Shown here piece after piece: positions 43,953-53,317 of a DNA stretch of 64,000 bases. Under the pieces are notes generated by a model. It had not been told where the DNA came from. It did not search any database and was given only the letters and a program-made list of their open reading frames with translations. This DNA comes from Microbacterium sp. C5A9 (GTDB lineage: Bacteria > Actinomycetota > Actinomycetes > Actinomycetales > Microbacteriaceae): the NCBI RefSeq assembly GCF_022627955.1, contig NZ_JABXGD010000004.1, positions 186,001 to 250,000 on the forward strand, read 5' to 3'. How positions within the stretch are numbered: the first letter of the stretch is position 1; the number at the start of each line of letters is the position of its first letter. Made by a program: the position numbers and the translations under genes.

Positions 43953-44789
43953 TCAGCCGGCGTCGAGCACCCGGCGCAGGCGTGCCCGCTCCTCGCGGTC
44001 GATCGCGCCGGTGTGCAGGCTCGGGGCCGATCCGACGAGCAGTCGGGTGTACGGATGCTGCGGGTCGTTCACGATGTCGGCCGTGCGGCCGACCTCGACG
44101 ACCTCGCCGCGGTAGAGCACCACGATGCGGTCGGTGACTCCGGCGACGGATCCGAGGTCGTGCGAGATGAACACGAGCGAGGTGCCCGCGGCGCGCAGGT
44201 CGTTCAGGATCTCGAGGACCGAGACCCGGTTGGCGGCATCGAGCGCGCTGACCGGCTCGTCGAGGATCAGCACACGGGGCTCTGTCGCGAGCGCCCTGGC
44301 CAGGAGCACACGCTGGCGCTGACCGCCAGACAGCTCTCCGGGGAAGCGCACCAGCAGGTCCTGAGGCAGTCGCACCTGCTCGAGTCGGAAGTCGATGCGG
44401 TCGCGGATCTGCTCTTTCGAGAGCCGTCGCTGCAGCCGCAGCGGTTCGGCGAGGGAGTCGCCGATGGTGAGGTCGGGGTCGAGAGCGCGCAGCGGATCCT
44501 GGAACACGTACTGCACGGCGCCCCGGCGACGGAAGTCCCGCCACTGCCGCGCGCCGAACGCGCTGACCTCCTCGTCGCCGATGCGCACCGTGCCGGCCTG
44601 CGCGGGGACGAGCCCGACCACGGCCCGCGCGATCGTCGACTTGCCCGATCCGGTCTCGCCGATGATGCCCACCGACTCGCCGACGCCCACGTCGAACGAC
44701 GCCTCGTGGATGATCCGGGTCCGGTGCCGCCCTGTGCCGTACGACACCTGCAGCCCGTCGATCCGGATCGCGGTCGAGGACTCAGCCAT
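43953..44789 (-). CDS. Peptide/nickel-type ABC transporter ATPase (DppF-like)
   Basis: A 278-residue ATPase. Walker A is GETGSGKST and the signature is LSGGQRQRVLLARALATEP with LILDEPVSALD. The C-terminal region with DPQHPYTRLLVGSAP is typical of the oligopeptide/dipeptide class. It overlaps the partner ATPase by 8 nt. It powers import through the adjacent permeases. Confidence 0.92.
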   Translation of the reverse strand: MAESSTAIRIDGLQVSYGTGRHRTRIIHEASFDVGVGESVGIIGETGSGKSTIARAVVGLVPAQAGTVRIGDEEVSAFGARQWRDFRRRGAVQYVFQDPLRALDPDLTIGDSLAEPLRLQRRLSKEQIRDRIDFRLEQVRLPQDLLVRFPGELSGGQRQRVLLARALATEPRVLILDEPVSALDAANRVSVLEILNDLRAAGTSLVFISHDLGSVAGVTDRIVVLYRGEVVEVGRTADIVNDPQHPYTRLLVGSAPSLHTGAIDREERARLRRVLDAG

Positions 44790-45654
44790 GATGCACCCCC
44801 GCCGGCTCGCGGAAGCGGTCGAGGCCGTAGGTGTTGTGCTCGTCGATCAGCAGGCGGGTGTACTCGTGCTGCGGGGCGAACAGGATGCTCTTCGCCTCGC
44901 CCTGCTCGACGACCTCGCCCTGCCGGAGCACGAGCACGTCGTCGCACGTCTGGGCGATGACCGCGAGGTCGTGCGAGACCACGATGAGGGCGAGATCGTG
45001 CTGCTGTGTGAGGTCGGTCAGCAGATCGAGGATCTCGGCCTGCACCGTCACGTCGAGAGCGGTCGTGACCTCATCGGCGATCAGGATGCGCGGCTCGAGC
45101 GAGATGGCCGATGCGATCAGCACGCGCTGGAGCATGCCACCGGACAGCTCGTGCGGGTAGCTGCGGTAGATCAGCTCGGGGTCGCGCAGCCGCACGTCGT
45201 CGAGCAGCTCGATGGTGCGGCGCTTGGCTTCGCGGCGCCTCAGCCCGCCGCGCACACGCAGCGCCTCGACGATCTGCGGGCCGACCCGCAGCGAGGGGTT
45301 CAGGTACGACCCCGGGTCTTGGAAGACGGCCGTGATGCTGACGCCCCGCAGCTGCTCCCAGTCGCGGGCGCTGAGCCCGGCGATGTCGCGGCCGAACAGT
45401 TCGACGCGGCCCCCGGAGATGTGGAAGAGCCGGGGCAGGATGCCGAGGATCGCCCGGCACGTGAGGGTCTTGCCGCTGCCGGACTCGCCGACGATGCCGA
45501 CGACCCTGCCGGGGCGCAGATCGAAGCTCACGCCGCGCACGAGCTCCTCGCCCGTGTGACGGTGTGCGATGCGCACGTCCTCCAGGCGCAGGATGCTCTC
45601 GGCTTCCGCTGCTGCGGCGCGTTCGATCTCGATCCCTTCGATCTCGATGGTCAT
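44782..45654 (-). CDS. Peptide/nickel-type ABC transporter ATPase (DppD-like)
   Basis: A 290-residue ATPase. Walker A is GESGSGKTL and the signature is LSGGMLQRVLIASAISLEP, with Met in place of the usual Gln. Walker B is ILIADEVTTALD. The start at 45654 overlaps the permease stop by ATGA. It forms a heterodimer with the next ATPase. Confidence 0.92.
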   Translation of the reverse strand: MTIEIEGIEIERAAAAEAESILRLEDVRIAHRHTGEELVRGVSFDLRPGRVVGIVGESGSGKTLTCRAILGILPRLFHISGGRVELFGRDIAGLSARDWEQLRGVSITAVFQDPGSYLNPSLRVGPQIVEALRVRGGLRRREAKRRTIELLDDVRLRDPELIYRSYPHELSGGMLQRVLIASAISLEPRILIADEVTTALDVTVQAEILDLLTDLTQQHDLALIVVSHDLAVIAQTCDDVLVLRQGEVVEQGEAKSILFAPQHEYTRLLIDEHNTYGLDRFREPAGVHHG

Positions 45655-46565
45655 GACGAGCTCCTTCCGACGAGGGCGTCCTCGGACGCGGCGGTGTCCG
45701 TGCGGCGGCGGCGCGCCGCATCCCGTGCGGCACCCCGCTCGGTGAGCAGCGTGCGCCCCGACTCCCCCGCCACGTCGCGGATGACGTCGGCGAGCAGGTT
45801 GAACGCCCACACCGACAGCATGATCAGCACGGTCGTGAAGATCGGCGCGTACGGTCGCTGCGTGAGATAGCCGAGGTCGCTGGCGAGCACGCCGCCCCAC
45901 GACGGCGCGGGCGGCTGGATGCCGATGCCGAGGAACGTGAGGCTCGAGACGATCACGAAGCCGATGCCGAGGGTGTTGGCCGTGGCGATCGCGATCGGCG
46001 GCAGCACCTTCGACCACACATGCGTGCGGACGACCCAGCCGGTGCGCGCGCCCGAGAGGATCGCCGCCTCGACGTACTGCGACCTCGCGACGCTCAGGGT
46101 CGCCGCCCGCGAGACCCGGTAGAAGAGCGGGGAGACGAGGATGCCGACCGTGAGCATCGCCTGCGGGATGCCGTTGCCGAGCAGCGCCGTGACCGCGACG
46201 GCGAACACGAGGAACGGCAGCGCGATCAGGGTGTCGACGAAGCGCAGCGTGAGCCATTCGAAGACCCGGCCGAGGTAGACGGACAGGATGCCGGGGACGG
46301 CGCCCGCGAACAGCGCGATCACGGCGACCTGCACGGCGCCGAACACGCTGATGGGGGCACCGGCGAGGATGCGGCTGAGCACGTCGCGACCGAGGTAGTC
46401 GGTGCCGAGCCAGTGCGCCGCCGACGGCCCGGCGAGGATGTCGGAGGTGCCGAGGAGCGGGTCGTACGGCGCCAGCACGGGACCGGCGACCGCGAGGAAG
46501 GCGATGAAGACGAGGAACGCGGTGGCGAAGCGTCCGGCCGGCAGCGCGAGGATGCGACGGATCAT
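45651..46565 (-). CDS. Peptide/nickel-type ABC permease (DppC-like)
   Basis: A 304-residue permease. The typical DppC N-terminus is a single segment (RFATAFLVFIAFLAVAGPVL) followed by PLLGTSDILAGPSAAHWLGT and LGRDVLSRIL. Five further membrane segments follow. The EAA loop is EAAILSGARTGWVVRTH. It is coupled by 1 nt to the other permease. Confidence 0.92.
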   Translation of the reverse strand: MIRRILALPAGRFATAFLVFIAFLAVAGPVLAPYDPLLGTSDILAGPSAAHWLGTDYLGRDVLSRILAGAPISVFGAVQVAVIALFAGAVPGILSVYLGRVFEWLTLRFVDTLIALPFLVFAVAVTALLGNGIPQAMLTVGILVSPLFYRVSRAATLSVARSQYVEAAILSGARTGWVVRTHVWSKVLPPIAIATANTLGIGFVIVSSLTFLGIGIQPPAPSWGGVLASDLGYLTQRPYAPIFTTVLIMLSVWAFNLLADVIRDVAGESGRTLLTERGAARDAARRRRTDTAASEDALVGRSSS

Positions 46566-46566
46566 C

Positions 46567-47613
46567 TCAGACTCCTCTCGCGGATGCGGGGTTCAGGCGC
46601 ACCAGCACCAGGTTGACGATGAGGTTGAAGACCACGACCAGGACGATCGCGATCACCAGGACCCCCTGCACCGCGGGCACGTCGCCGCGGTTGGCGGAGT
46701 CGGCGGCGAACTTGCCGAAGCCCGCGAGCCCGAAGATCGCCTCGGTGACCACGGCGCCGCCGAGGAGAGCGGGGAACTTCATGCCCAGCACCGTGAGCGC
46801 GGGTCCGATGCCGTTGCGCAGGGCGTGCACGACGAAGATGCGGCGCGAGCTGAGACCGCGCATCCGGGCCCCGGTGACGTAGTTCTCGCGATAGGCCTGG
46901 ATGAGGCCCACGCGCATCTGTCGGGCGAGGTCGGCGATCGTGTCGAAGCTGAGCGCGATGGCCGGGAGCCAGAGGTGCCAGAGCCAGAGGCCCACGCCGC
47001 CCTGCTCGATCGGGATGTACCCGGCCGAGGGGAACCAGCCGAGCGTCACCGCGAAGATCGCCACGAGCGCGATGCCGACGACGAACGACGGCATGACCGA
47101 GATGACCGTCGTGAAGCCGGTGATCGAGCGGTCGAGGATGCTGGTCGGGTAGGCGGCGGCGAGCACGCCGAGACCGAATCCGAAGACGACCCCGATGACG
47201 AGCGCGAGCCCGGCCACCGAGAGGCTGATCGCGGCACGCGAGACGAGGAGCTCGCCGACGGGTGCCCCGTTGAACCAGCTGTTGCCGAGATCGCCCTGCA
47301 GGATGCCGCCGAACCAGTGGAGGTACTGCACGAGGAAGGGCCGATCGAGGCCCCACTCGTGCTCGAGGGCGGCGATCTGCTCGGGCGTCGCTGACTCGGA
47401 GAGCTGCAGGTGCGCGGGGCTGAGGCCGCTGAGTCCCTGCAGCGCGAAGGTGATGAAGGTCGCGAACAGGAAGACGGTCGCGAACACGATCACCGTGTGG
47501 CCGATGAGGCGGCCCGCTGTCGCGAGGTGTGCGCCGGCGCGGAGCTGCGTGCCGGCGGCATTGGCCGTCACGGGTCCGGGCTTCTGCACGGGGGCTGAGG
47601 CGAGGGCGGTCAT
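46567..47613 (-). CDS. Peptide/nickel-type ABC permease (DppB-like)
   Basis: A 348-residue permease. After a 25-residue polar N-terminus it has the DppB layout: a first membrane segment, then ALEHEWGLDRPFLVQYLHWF and LGNSWFNGAPVGELL before five membrane segments. The cytoplasmic coupling loop is around YRENYVTGARMRGLS. It follows the binding-protein gene after a strong hairpin. Confidence 0.92.
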   Translation of the reverse strand: MTALASAPVQKPGPVTANAAGTQLRAGAHLATAGRLIGHTVIVFATVFLFATFITFALQGLSGLSPAHLQLSESATPEQIAALEHEWGLDRPFLVQYLHWFGGILQGDLGNSWFNGAPVGELLVSRAAISLSVAGLALVIGVVFGFGLGVLAAAYPTSILDRSITGFTTVISVMPSFVVGIALVAIFAVTLGWFPSAGYIPIEQGGVGLWLWHLWLPAIALSFDTIADLARQMRVGLIQAYRENYVTGARMRGLSSRRIFVVHALRNGIGPALTVLGMKFPALLGGAVVTEAIFGLAGFGKFAADSANRGDVPAVQGVLVIAIVLVVVFNLIVNLVLVRLNPASARGV

Positions 47614-47649
47614 GCTGTTGTTCTCCTTTCCTGTTCTGTCGATCCGAAT

Positions 47650-47681
47650 GCGGGCCCCCTGCAGTGCGGCAGGGGGCCCGC
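47650..47681 (-). terminator. Strong intercistronic hairpin between binding protein and permeases
   Basis: Perfect 13-bp GC-rich arms GCGGGCCCCCTGC (47650-47662) and GCAGGGGGCCCGC (47669-47681) enclose a 6-nt loop. It lies after the binding-protein stop on the minus strand and has no T tract. Partial termination or 3' RNA protection would keep the binding protein more abundant than the permeases, as in many ABC operons. Confidence 0.6.
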
Positions 47682-47689
47682 GGCATCCG

Positions 47690-49222
47690 CTAGTCGCTGA
47701 CGGTGACGCCGGTCAGGCTGATCTGTCCCGGGATCTGAGGCAGATCGGAGACCTTCGGCGACTTCACGATGAGCGTGGGCACGCCCACCGTGAAGACCAG
47801 GGCGCCGCTCTGAAGCCCCGCACGTGTGGCCTCCTGCAGGTTCTCGGCGTAGTCCGGCGCGTCGAGCGGGGTCTCGCGGGCGATCTTGATCGCCTCGTCG
47901 AAGCCCTCCGGCACATACGGGCTCGACAGGTTCAGAGGACCGTCGGGACCGAAGTGCGCCGTCAGGGTCTGCACTGGAGACTCGCGACCGGTGGTGCCGT
48001 AGGTCGAGAGCACGAGGTCCTTCGCGAAGAAGGGCGTCGCCCAGTCGGGGGCCACCGTGATGTTGGCGGTGATGCCGACGGCGGCGAGTTGCGCCTGGAT
48101 GACCTCGTTGATGACCGCATCCGCGCTGACCACGAAGTCGACGACGATCTCGCCGGGCTCGTACCCGGCGTCCGCGAGGATCTTCTTGGACTCCTCGGGG
48201 TCGTAGGGCCACAGGTCCTCGGACTCGTCGTCGTACGCGATGTACCCCTCGGGGAACGGCTGCGTGGTCGCGTAGCCGAGACCGAAGGTGACCTTCTCGA
48301 CGAGCTCGTCGCGGTCGATCGCGTGGCGGACCGCGTCGACGACGGCGGGGTCGTCGAACGGCGCCTTGTTGATGTTGAGGCTGAGGTTCGACGCGGAGTA
48401 CACGGGGTGCGTCGCCACGTCGAGGCCCGCGTCGATCGCGGCGTCGTACTGCGCGGGAGCCAGACCGTAGGCGAAGTCGTAGACCCCGGTCTGGATCGAG
48501 GCGACCAGGGTCGACGGGTCGGGAGCGGTCGAGAGCTCGACGCGATCGATGTGGATGTTGTCGGCATCCCAGTAGTCGGGGTTCTTCTCGAAGTAGATGT
48601 GCGACTCGGGCACGTACTCGGTGACCGTGAAGGGTCCCGCGCCGACGGGCCACTGGTCGAGCTTCGCCGGGTCCTCGGCGGCGACCGGGCTCGTGATCTG
48701 CGCGGTGCGCTTGCCCAGCAGCAGCGGGATCTGGTGGTCGACCTGGTTCAGGTGCACCGTGACGTCGGTCTCGCTGTCGGCCGTGACCGAGTCGATCGAG
48801 GTCAGATCGCCGAACAGCGCCGAGTTCTCCTGCGTCTTCGCCCGTTCGATGTAGAGCTTGACGGCCTCGGCGTTCAGCGGCTCGCCGTCCTGGAACACCA
48901 GTCCCTCACGCAGGTGGAACGTGACGGCGGTGCCCTCGTCGTTGTAGTCCCAGCTCTCGGCGAGACCGGGAGCCGCCTCGCCCTTCTCGTCGATCTCGGT
49001 CAGCGAGGCGTAGGCGAGGGCGGTCAGGTTGAAGCCGAATCCGGAGCCCTGCACGATCGGGTCCCAGTGGGCGGGCAGCGTCGCGGCCCAGCGCAGCACG
49101 GACTCGCCGTCGTCGTCTCCTGAGCTGTTCGACGCCGGAGTCGCCGCGCACGCGGTGAGCGCGAGGGCTCCCACGAGCAGCGCCGCGGCTGCGGTTCGAA
49201 GTCGGGTGAATCTGCGGGTCAT
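47690..49222 (-). CDS. ABC substrate-binding lipoprotein, family 5 (peptide/nickel class)
   Basis: A 510-residue family-5 binding protein. The signal peptide ends LALTAC (Cys25 lipidated). Conserved parts are LAESWDYNDEGTAVTFHLRE near residue 90, and DNIHIDRVELSTAPDPSTLV. The class binds peptides, nickel, opines and other solutes, so the ligand is open. It is expected to bind the substrate of the neighbouring monooxygenases. The 201-nt gap upstream shows nothing distinctive. Confidence 0.9.
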   Translation of the reverse strand: MTRRFTRLRTAAAALLVGALALTACAATPASNSSGDDDGESVLRWAATLPAHWDPIVQGSGFGFNLTALAYASLTEIDEKGEAAPGLAESWDYNDEGTAVTFHLREGLVFQDGEPLNAEAVKLYIERAKTQENSALFGDLTSIDSVTADSETDVTVHLNQVDHQIPLLLGKRTAQITSPVAAEDPAKLDQWPVGAGPFTVTEYVPESHIYFEKNPDYWDADNIHIDRVELSTAPDPSTLVASIQTGVYDFAYGLAPAQYDAAIDAGLDVATHPVYSASNLSLNINKAPFDDPAVVDAVRHAIDRDELVEKVTFGLGYATTQPFPEGYIAYDDESEDLWPYDPEESKKILADAGYEPGEIVVDFVVSADAVINEVIQAQLAAVGITANITVAPDWATPFFAKDLVLSTYGTTGRESPVQTLTAHFGPDGPLNLSSPYVPEGFDEAIKIARETPLDAPDYAENLQEATRAGLQSGALVFTVGVPTLIVKSPKVSDLPQIPGQISLTGVTVSD

Positions 49223-49423
49223 GAGCTGTTCCGTTCTGCGGTGTCGGTCTGGTGTTCCGGGATGCGGGGGCGGGCGTCAGTGCCGATGTCGGTGCGGGTG
49301 CTGGCCATCCTGACGGGGGTCCGGTGGCCGGCGATAGGGCGCCGTCACAAAGGTTCCGGCGACGAAACCTGGCGTCACATGTCGTCGCCGGAGGACTCCG
49401 ACGACGCGCGTCTCCGGCGCCGA

Positions 49424-51214
49424 TCAGAGGCTCGCCGGAGCCGCGGTCGCCGCGGTCGCCGCGGTCACGAGCGTGTCCTGTGCCGGAAGCCGCCCGTAGA
49501 CGCGATCGAGCACGGCTCCGGCATCGGCGGCATCCGCGCCCCGCCAGGCGACATGGTGGTCCGGCCGCACGAGAGCGAACGGAGCACCGTAGAGCTCGCG
49601 CGCGGCGGCATCCGGCAGATGGATGATCTCGAGTCCGATCGCCCGATCGCGCGCCGCCGCGGCGAAGCCGGCGACCGCCGAGACGTCGTCGGAGAGCACG
49701 AGCAGCGCCACGTCTGCGCCGATCCGGTCGTACAGCGTGACGCCGTAGGGGTCGATGATGCCGTTGGGAGCGCGGTGCCCCGGTCGTCCGCCCGGCACGT
49801 AGACGCCCGGATCCCAGGGCGTCTCGGTCGCCCCCTGATCGGGTTCGTACGCGATCACCGGGGAGTCGTCGTATCGCTCGTCGAAGTACACGCCGACGTC
49901 GCGGCGCTGCCCCTGGGCGAGGATCTCGCGGATGCGGTCGCGCCGCTCCTCGGCGGCGGGGGTGGTGTCGTCGTCAGCGGGGAAGCCGAGGCGCCGAGCC
50001 TCGTCGACGTTGCGCTCGGTGCGGTCCGCGCGTGCCTTGGCCGAGGCGCCGACGCGGGCGTTGTGGGGGCGGCGCTCCCGGTCGTAGGAGTCGAGCAGGG
50101 CCTCGCCGCCGGTGCCTCGCAGCACGGCCGCGAGCTTCCAGCCGAGGTTGAACACGTCACCGAAGCCCTCGCCGAGGTTGCCGCCGGGCGTGCGCACATG
50201 GGCGGCGTCGCCGACGAGCAGCACTCGGCCCTGCCGGAAGGTCTTCGCGAGGCGTGTGCTCTTGAAGTACGGGGTCACATCGACCACCTGCAGCGCGAGG
50301 TCGGAGCCGAAGGCGGCGCGGGCGAGGGTGAGCAGCTCTTCTTCGGTGGGTGTGTGCTCGAGCGGATACGGCCCCGCATACACGCGCCAGTCGGTCTCGT
50401 TGAGGGCTGCGAGGAAGCCCGAGTGGATGCCGTTGACGATCACGTTCACCGCGCTCGGGAACGGATCGCGTCCGGCATAGTCGCCCTCTGTGCGCACCAC
50501 GAACCGGAAGTGCCGGTCGGTCGCATAGGCGCCGTCTCGCTCGATGCCGGCGAGCGTGCGCACGGTGCTGCGGGCACCGTCGGCCCCGACCACGTACTTG
50601 GCGCGGATGCGGCGGACCGCCCCGGTCTCGACGTGCTCGACCGTCGCGATGATCCCGTCGCACGCACCCGGGTCGCTCTCATCGCCCGAACCGCTCTCGA
50701 GGAGCGAGAGCAGCCGCCACCCGCCGGCCACCGGCACGTCGAGCTCGGCGAGCTGATCGAGGAAGGCCTGCTGCAGGGCGGTCTGCGGTCGTCGCAGCGA
50801 CTCGGCCAGCGAGTACGGGTTCTCGGATCGGCCGGTGAACGCCGGGCGGCCCGTGGGCGTGCCCGGTCGTGTCAGGTCGTGCCCGATCAGCGAGGTGCGG
50901 AACGTCGTGCCGAGGTTCCACTCCGGTGGGAAGGTCCAGCCCCGGCGGATGCGGTCTTCGACGCGCCACTGCTGGAAGAACTCCACGGTGCGGGCGCTGT
51001 GTCCCATCGCCCCGGCACGGATCAGCCGGAACGAGGTCGCCGCGTCGACCACCGCCACATCGACCTTCTGCCGGTTGAGCTCGAGGGCGGTCGCGAGGCC
51101 GGACGGGCCGGCACCCACGACGAGCACCTCGACCTCCTGCGGCGGCGTGGCGTGCGCGAGCAGCACGGTGTCGACGTGCCGCTCTCCGCGGCTGATCTCG
51201 TTCTGGGCGACCAT
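49424..51214 (-). CDS. FAD-dependent aromatic-ring-hydroxylase-like monooxygenase
   Basis: A 596-residue class A flavin monooxygenase. FAD motifs are VLVVGAGPSGLATALELNRQ, YVVGADGARSTVRTLAGI (DG motif) and VLLVGDAAHVRTPGGNLGEG (GD motif). The last 150 residues match the thioredoxin-like C-terminal domain of phenol-hydroxylase relatives, in degenerate form. It uses NAD(P)H to hydroxylate an aromatic or related ring. It heads the same-strand cluster with ABC importer and two LLM monooxygenases, so it may belong to the same pathway; a 201-nt gap leaves this open. Confidence 0.87.
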   Translation of the reverse strand: MVAQNEISRGERHVDTVLLAHATPPQEVEVLVVGAGPSGLATALELNRQKVDVAVVDAATSFRLIRAGAMGHSARTVEFFQQWRVEDRIRRGWTFPPEWNLGTTFRTSLIGHDLTRPGTPTGRPAFTGRSENPYSLAESLRRPQTALQQAFLDQLAELDVPVAGGWRLLSLLESGSGDESDPGACDGIIATVEHVETGAVRRIRAKYVVGADGARSTVRTLAGIERDGAYATDRHFRFVVRTEGDYAGRDPFPSAVNVIVNGIHSGFLAALNETDWRVYAGPYPLEHTPTEEELLTLARAAFGSDLALQVVDVTPYFKSTRLAKTFRQGRVLLVGDAAHVRTPGGNLGEGFGDVFNLGWKLAAVLRGTGGEALLDSYDRERRPHNARVGASAKARADRTERNVDEARRLGFPADDDTTPAAEERRDRIREILAQGQRRDVGVYFDERYDDSPVIAYEPDQGATETPWDPGVYVPGGRPGHRAPNGIIDPYGVTLYDRIGADVALLVLSDDVSAVAGFAAAARDRAIGLEIIHLPDAAARELYGAPFALVRPDHHVAWRGADAADAGAVLDRVYGRLPAQDTLVTAATAATAAPASL

Positions 51215-51404
51215 GGGAACCTCCGGGCTGGGTCGGGAATGCTGAACATCCTTCGCCTGAGCGCCGGTGCGTGCGGCCGTGACGTCACAGAACTACCGCA
51301 GGCGTCACGCAGCGTCACCGGGCGACACGGGCCGACCGCTGGCATCCGGACGTCGGGTGCCGATGGCTACTGTGGGCGCACCTCGAAACGGACCGGAGGC
51401 ACCC

Positions 51405-52238
51405 ATGACGATCACCACCGACGCCACCACGACCACCACGGCGACCAGCGCGGATTTCGCGCGGGAGTGGCAGCACTGGCATGACGGCATCGAGGCGCAG
51501 CGGCGGACCCCGCACAGCTTCCTCGCGTACACGAGCTTCAATCTGCTGAGCGAGGAGCCGCAGCGTTTCGACGACGTGCCGGGCACCTGGACGACGGGCC
51601 CCGAGGGTGTGGTGGTCCAGCTCGACGCCGGCCAGGTGCTCGACGTCGACGGCGTCACGATACGCGGGGTGCACCAGTGGGGCGTGATCGACGAGCGCAC
51701 GTTCCACCGGGCGCGTTTCGAGGATGCGGTGATCGAGGTCTCCAAGCGCGGTGGACGCGACATCGTGCGGCCGCTGCATCCGGAGCATGCGCTGCGAACC
51801 GATTACGCCGGCACTCCGACCTTCGCGCCCGACGAACGATGGGTGATCGAGGGCGTGTTCGAACCGGAGCCGCTGCGCGACATCGACATCGCGGCGGCGA
51901 TCCCGTCGATCGCGCACGTGCATGCGACACCGGGGCGGGTGCGGTTCTCGGTCGACGGCGTCGAGTCGGCTGTCACGCTGATCGGGCAGGGCCCGGATGC
52001 CGCGGTGCTGCTGTTCCGCGATGCGACGAGCGGCGTCACCACCTATGGGGCGAGCCGGACTCTGGCCGTGACGCTGCCGAGTGGTGGCGACCGCCGCGTG
52101 GTGCTGGACTTCAACCGCGCGAGGAACCTGCAGTGCGCGTACACGGACTATTCGCCGTGCCCGTTGGCGCCTGCCGAGAACTGGCTGCCCTTCGCGGTCG
52201 AGGCCGGCGAGAAGACGCCGCTCGCCCGGACGTCGTAG
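51405..52238 (+). CDS. DUF1684 protein
   Basis: A 277-residue soluble protein of the DUF1684 family. The hallmark C-terminal block is DFNRARNLQCAYTDYSPCPL followed by APAENWLPFAVEAGEK. The N-terminal 15 residues are almost all Thr/Ala. CCGGAGG precedes this ATG. The function of the family is unknown. It is divergent from the flavin monooxygenase. Confidence 0.85.
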   Translation: MTITTDATTTTTATSADFAREWQHWHDGIEAQRRTPHSFLAYTSFNLLSEEPQRFDDVPGTWTTGPEGVVVQLDAGQVLDVDGVTIRGVHQWGVIDERTFHRARFEDAVIEVSKRGGRDIVRPLHPEHALRTDYAGTPTFAPDERWVIEGVFEPEPLRDIDIAAAIPSIAHVHATPGRVRFSVDGVESAVTLIGQGPDAAVLLFRDATSGVTTYGASRTLAVTLPSGGDRRVVLDFNRARNLQCAYTDYSPCPLAPAENWLPFAVEAGEKTPLARTS

Positions 52239-52280
52239 CCGCCTGCGCCCCGCGCCTCTGAGGCGGAGTAGCCTGACCGC

Positions 52281-53219
52281 GTGACGGTCATCATCGCTTT
52301 CCTCGCCAACATCCTCGTCGCGATCGCCAAGACCGTCGCGGCCGTGCTCACCTCGTCGGCGTCGATGGTGGCCGAGGCTGCGCACTCGTGGGCGGATGCC
52401 GGCAACGAGATCTTCCTCCTCATCGCCGACCGCCGCGGCGCGCGAGCGAAGGATGAGCGGCATCCCCTCGGATACGGCCGCGCCGCGTTCGTCTGGTCGC
52501 TCATCGCGGCATTCGGAATCTTCACGGCCGGCTCGATCGTCTCGATCATGCACGGCGTGCAGGAGCTGGCGGAGACCGGGCCGGTCGAGAGCCCCGCCGT
52601 CGCGTACACCGTGCTCGGCATCGCGTTCGTGCTGGAGGGGGCGTCGTTCACGCAGGCGATGGTGAAGTCGAGACGCCTCGCGCGCGAGCGGGGGTCGTCG
52701 ACCTGGGACTATGTGCTCGACACCAGTGACACGACGCTACGGGCCGTGTTCTTCGAGGACATGGCGGCGCTCATCGGTCTCGTCCTCGCCGCCGGGGCGA
52801 TCGCGATGCATCAGGTCACCGGGGTCGCGGCCTGGGATGCCGTGGGGTCGATCCTCGTCGGCATCCTGCTCGGGATCGTGGCGATCATCCTGATCGGGCG
52901 CAACATCGCCTTTCTCGTCGGCTCGAACGCGTCGCCCGCCCTGCGGGACCGGGTGGGTCGCGCGCTGCTCGGGTCGCCGCAGATCCAGCGACTCACATAC
53001 CTGCACATCGAATACGTGGGACCGAACCGCCTGTTCATCGTCGCCGAGGTCGACCTCGCCGGTGACGCTCGGGAGCACGATGTGGCCCGTCGTCTGCGCG
53101 AGATCGAGCAGCAGATCGAGGCGCACCCCGTCGTCGAGACGGTGGTGCTGTCGCTCTCGGTCGACGACGAGGAGTCGCTCGCCTTCGGAGGGGGCAGCAC
53201 CCCGTCGACGACGCGCTGA
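52281..53219 (+). CDS. Cation diffusion facilitator (Zn/Fe/Mn efflux)
   Basis: A 312-residue CDF protein. The CDF signature is near residue 30 (SMVAEAAHSWADAGNEIFLL) with metal-site His and Asp. Five or six membrane segments are followed by a cytoplasmic domain (LTYLHIEYVGPNRLFIVAEV). It exports divalent metal using the proton gradient. GTG 52281 lies 6 nt after TAGCCT (52269-52274) with no Shine-Dalgarno, so it is probably leaderless. Two His-rich regulators follow 100 nt downstream, which may or may not be linked. Confidence 0.87.
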   Translation: MTVIIAFLANILVAIAKTVAAVLTSSASMVAEAAHSWADAGNEIFLLIADRRGARAKDERHPLGYGRAAFVWSLIAAFGIFTAGSIVSIMHGVQELAETGPVESPAVAYTVLGIAFVLEGASFTQAMVKSRRLARERGSSTWDYVLDTSDTTLRAVFFEDMAALIGLVLAAGAIAMHQVTGVAAWDAVGSILVGILLGIVAIILIGRNIAFLVGSNASPALRDRVGRALLGSPQIQRLTYLHIEYVGPNRLFIVAEVDLAGDAREHDVARRLREIEQQIEAHPVVETVVLSLSVDDEESLAFGGGSTPSTTR

Positions 53220-53317
53220 GCGGCCCGCTGATCCCGCACGCGTCCACACGGAGGGATAGGGGCACAGACGAGTGTCCGCCTCACATCAGCCCCGCGCGCT
53301 CCGCCCTCGGCGCGGAC

